The position numbers and the translations under genes were made by a program. Below, one piece after another: positions 23,506-24,444 of a DNA stretch of 24,444 nt. Positions within the stretch are counted from its first letter, which is position 1. Every line of letters begins with the position of its first letter. The notes beneath the pieces are model-generated. The model saw only the letters and a list, made by a program, of their open reading frames with translations, was not told where the DNA came from and ran no database searches. Source of the DNA: an uncultured Veillonella sp. (lineage in GTDB: Bacteria; Bacillota; Negativicutes; Veillonellales; Veillonellaceae); the NCBI GenBank assembly GCA_934202215.1, contig CAKPXR010000021.1:1-24444 (forward strand), read 5' to 3'.

Positions 23506-24278
23506 TTGAAGTTCATAATCTAACATTTGGGTATTCTACTCAAGAAGAGGAACAGATATTAAAGGGTGTTGATTTTACCGCTAAAACTAGTAAATTAACC
23601 GCTCTTATTGGTACCAACGGTGCTGGTAAATCGACTCTTCTAAAAACCATTATGGGAATCTTGAAAGGTAAAGGTGACGTTGCCATTAATGGCAAATCTG
23701 TAACTGAATATTCTAATAAGGATTTCAGCCGTACCGTTAGTTATTTGTCTCAAGATAATGATTGTAAAGTGAATCTAACTGTTTTTGAAGTCGTTATGTT
23801 AGGACGTATGGGTTCTATGTCTTTCCGTGTAAGAGAGGAAGATATTCAAGCAACACAAAAGGCGTTAGAACGGTTAAATTTACAACAGTTTGCTTCCCGT
23901 AGCATTATGGAGCTTAGTGGTGGTCAACGACAACTTGTATTCATGGCACAGGCCCTTGTGAAAGAACCTCAGATCTTAATTCTTGATGAACCTACTAGCG
24001 CACTAGATTTGCATAAGCAATTTGATTTATTAACATTATTGAAGCATTTAACGCAAGAACATGGTTTTACAACGCTTGTTACATTGCATCATCTAGATTT
24101 AGCGGCTATGTTTGCTGATGAAATTATTGTCCTAAAAGAGGGTAGAGTATATGCTCAAGGGACACCACAAGATATCTTTACAGAATCTATGATGGAAGAC
24201 GTATATCGTATTAGAACTAAAATCTATATGGATGATAAAGGTATGCCTCATGTTATTCCGTTAGAAGCTATAATTTAG
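23502..24278 (+). CDS. FecE/BtuD-family ABC transporter ATPase
   Basis: A 258-residue cytoplasmic ATPase that powers import through the adjoining permease. Walker A is GTNGAGKST (37-45), the Q-loop is YLSQDND, the signature is LSGGQRQ (138-144), Walker B is LILDEPTSALD (D162, E163) and the switch histidine is in TLHHLDLA. Length is typical for FecE-like proteins. The RBS AAAAGGAGC lies inside the permease gene. It is the last gene of the riboswitch-controlled operon; a hairpin terminator follows at the window end. Confidence 0.94.
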   Translation: MIEVHNLTFGYSTQEEEQILKGVDFTAKTSKLTALIGTNGAGKSTLLKTIMGILKGKGDVAINGKSVTEYSNKDFSRTVSYLSQDNDCKVNLTVFEVVMLGRMGSMSFRVREEDIQATQKALERLNLQQFASRSIMELSGGQRQLVFMAQALVKEPQILILDEPTSALDLHKQFDLLTLLKHLTQEHGFTTLVTLHHLDLAAMFADEIIVLKEGRVYAQGTPQDIFTESMMEDVYRIRTKIYMDDKGMPHVIPLEAII

Positions 24279-24403
24279 TAAAGCTTTCAATCGATTCTGT
24301 AATCTGGAATCACTAACGATGACTATTTAGTTTATAGAATAGCCAATATAAAAGGAGCTGACATCTAATTAGGGTTATAGGACAAAACGTGTTGGTTTTA
24401 TAG

Positions 24404-24441
24404 GCGATAGAGTCAGTAGATTACTGGCTCTATCGCTATTT
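24404..24441 (+). terminator. Terminator of the corrinoid import operon
   Basis: A 15-bp stem, GCGATAGAGTCAGTA (24404-24418) with TACTGGCTCTATCGC (24422-24436, one wobble), loop GAT, and a short T-rich tail TATTTT at the window edge. It lies 125 bases after the ATPase stop. Confidence 0.7.
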
Positions 24442-24444
24442 TAA

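Noticed and set aside
24345..24400. AAAAGGAGCTGAC followed by a possible small ORF
   Set aside because: A good RBS-like sequence is present, but the codons after it (ATC TAA) give no start and stop at once; at most a decayed start.

Overview
This window looks like chromosomal DNA from a diderm Firmicute of the Negativicutes, most likely a Veillonella. Several things point that way together: Gram-positive style AGGAGG ribosome binding sites, lipoproteins, outer-membrane inverse-autotransporter barrels (which require an outer membrane), and a low-GC gene set that includes ileS, guaA and a corrinoid importer. The genus call is inference from these traits, not from a database search.

Layout. Bases 1-875: the 3' end of ileS and its long hairpin terminator. 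Bases 878-1630: a 5'-truncated HipA-like kinase remnant. Bases 1631-1950: a compact unit with possible operators, a good promoter, a strong RBS, a 25-residue amphipathic peptide and a strong terminator. Bases 2040-4630: two tandem inverse-autotransporter beta-barrel proteins that stop just after the barrel, followed by a convergent terminator. Bases 4653-7022 (minus): a large cytoplasmic Sel1/TPR-repeat protein. Bases 7023-7810: non-coding DNA made of hairpin elements with a shared core and of 137-base direct repeats. Bases 7811-9946: an amino-acid-binding lipoprotein and an M20 amidohydrolase, divergently transcribed from overlapping promoters. Bases 10146-13154: a Cof-type HAD phosphatase, a 2[4Fe-4S] ferredoxin and guaA with a structured leader and terminator.

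Bases 13233-17984 form an AT-rich four-gene operon that I read as a phage-defence island: a D12-class adenine methyltransferase, a PD-(D/E)XK plus winged-helix protein that is probably the restriction endonuclease, a second amino-methyltransferase with an unusual HPPY motif, and an OLD-like ATPase-TOPRIM nuclease. The first two genes overlap, the rest are separated by 9-12 bases, and a consensus promoter lies just upstream, so restriction, double modification and the OLD-type effector are probably co-expressed. This is the strongest candidate for an undescribed system.

Bases 17985-19543 hold a small unknown acidic protein, a GNAT acetyltransferase gene interrupted by an in-frame TGA, and an intact GNAT gene. 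Bases 19572-24441 form a corrinoid import operon: a promoter, a cobalamin riboswitch, two tandem paralogous substrate-binding lipoproteins, a FecCD/BtuC-type permease and its ATPase, ending in a terminator at the window edge. I saw no tRNA, rRNA, CRISPR array, transposase or integrase.
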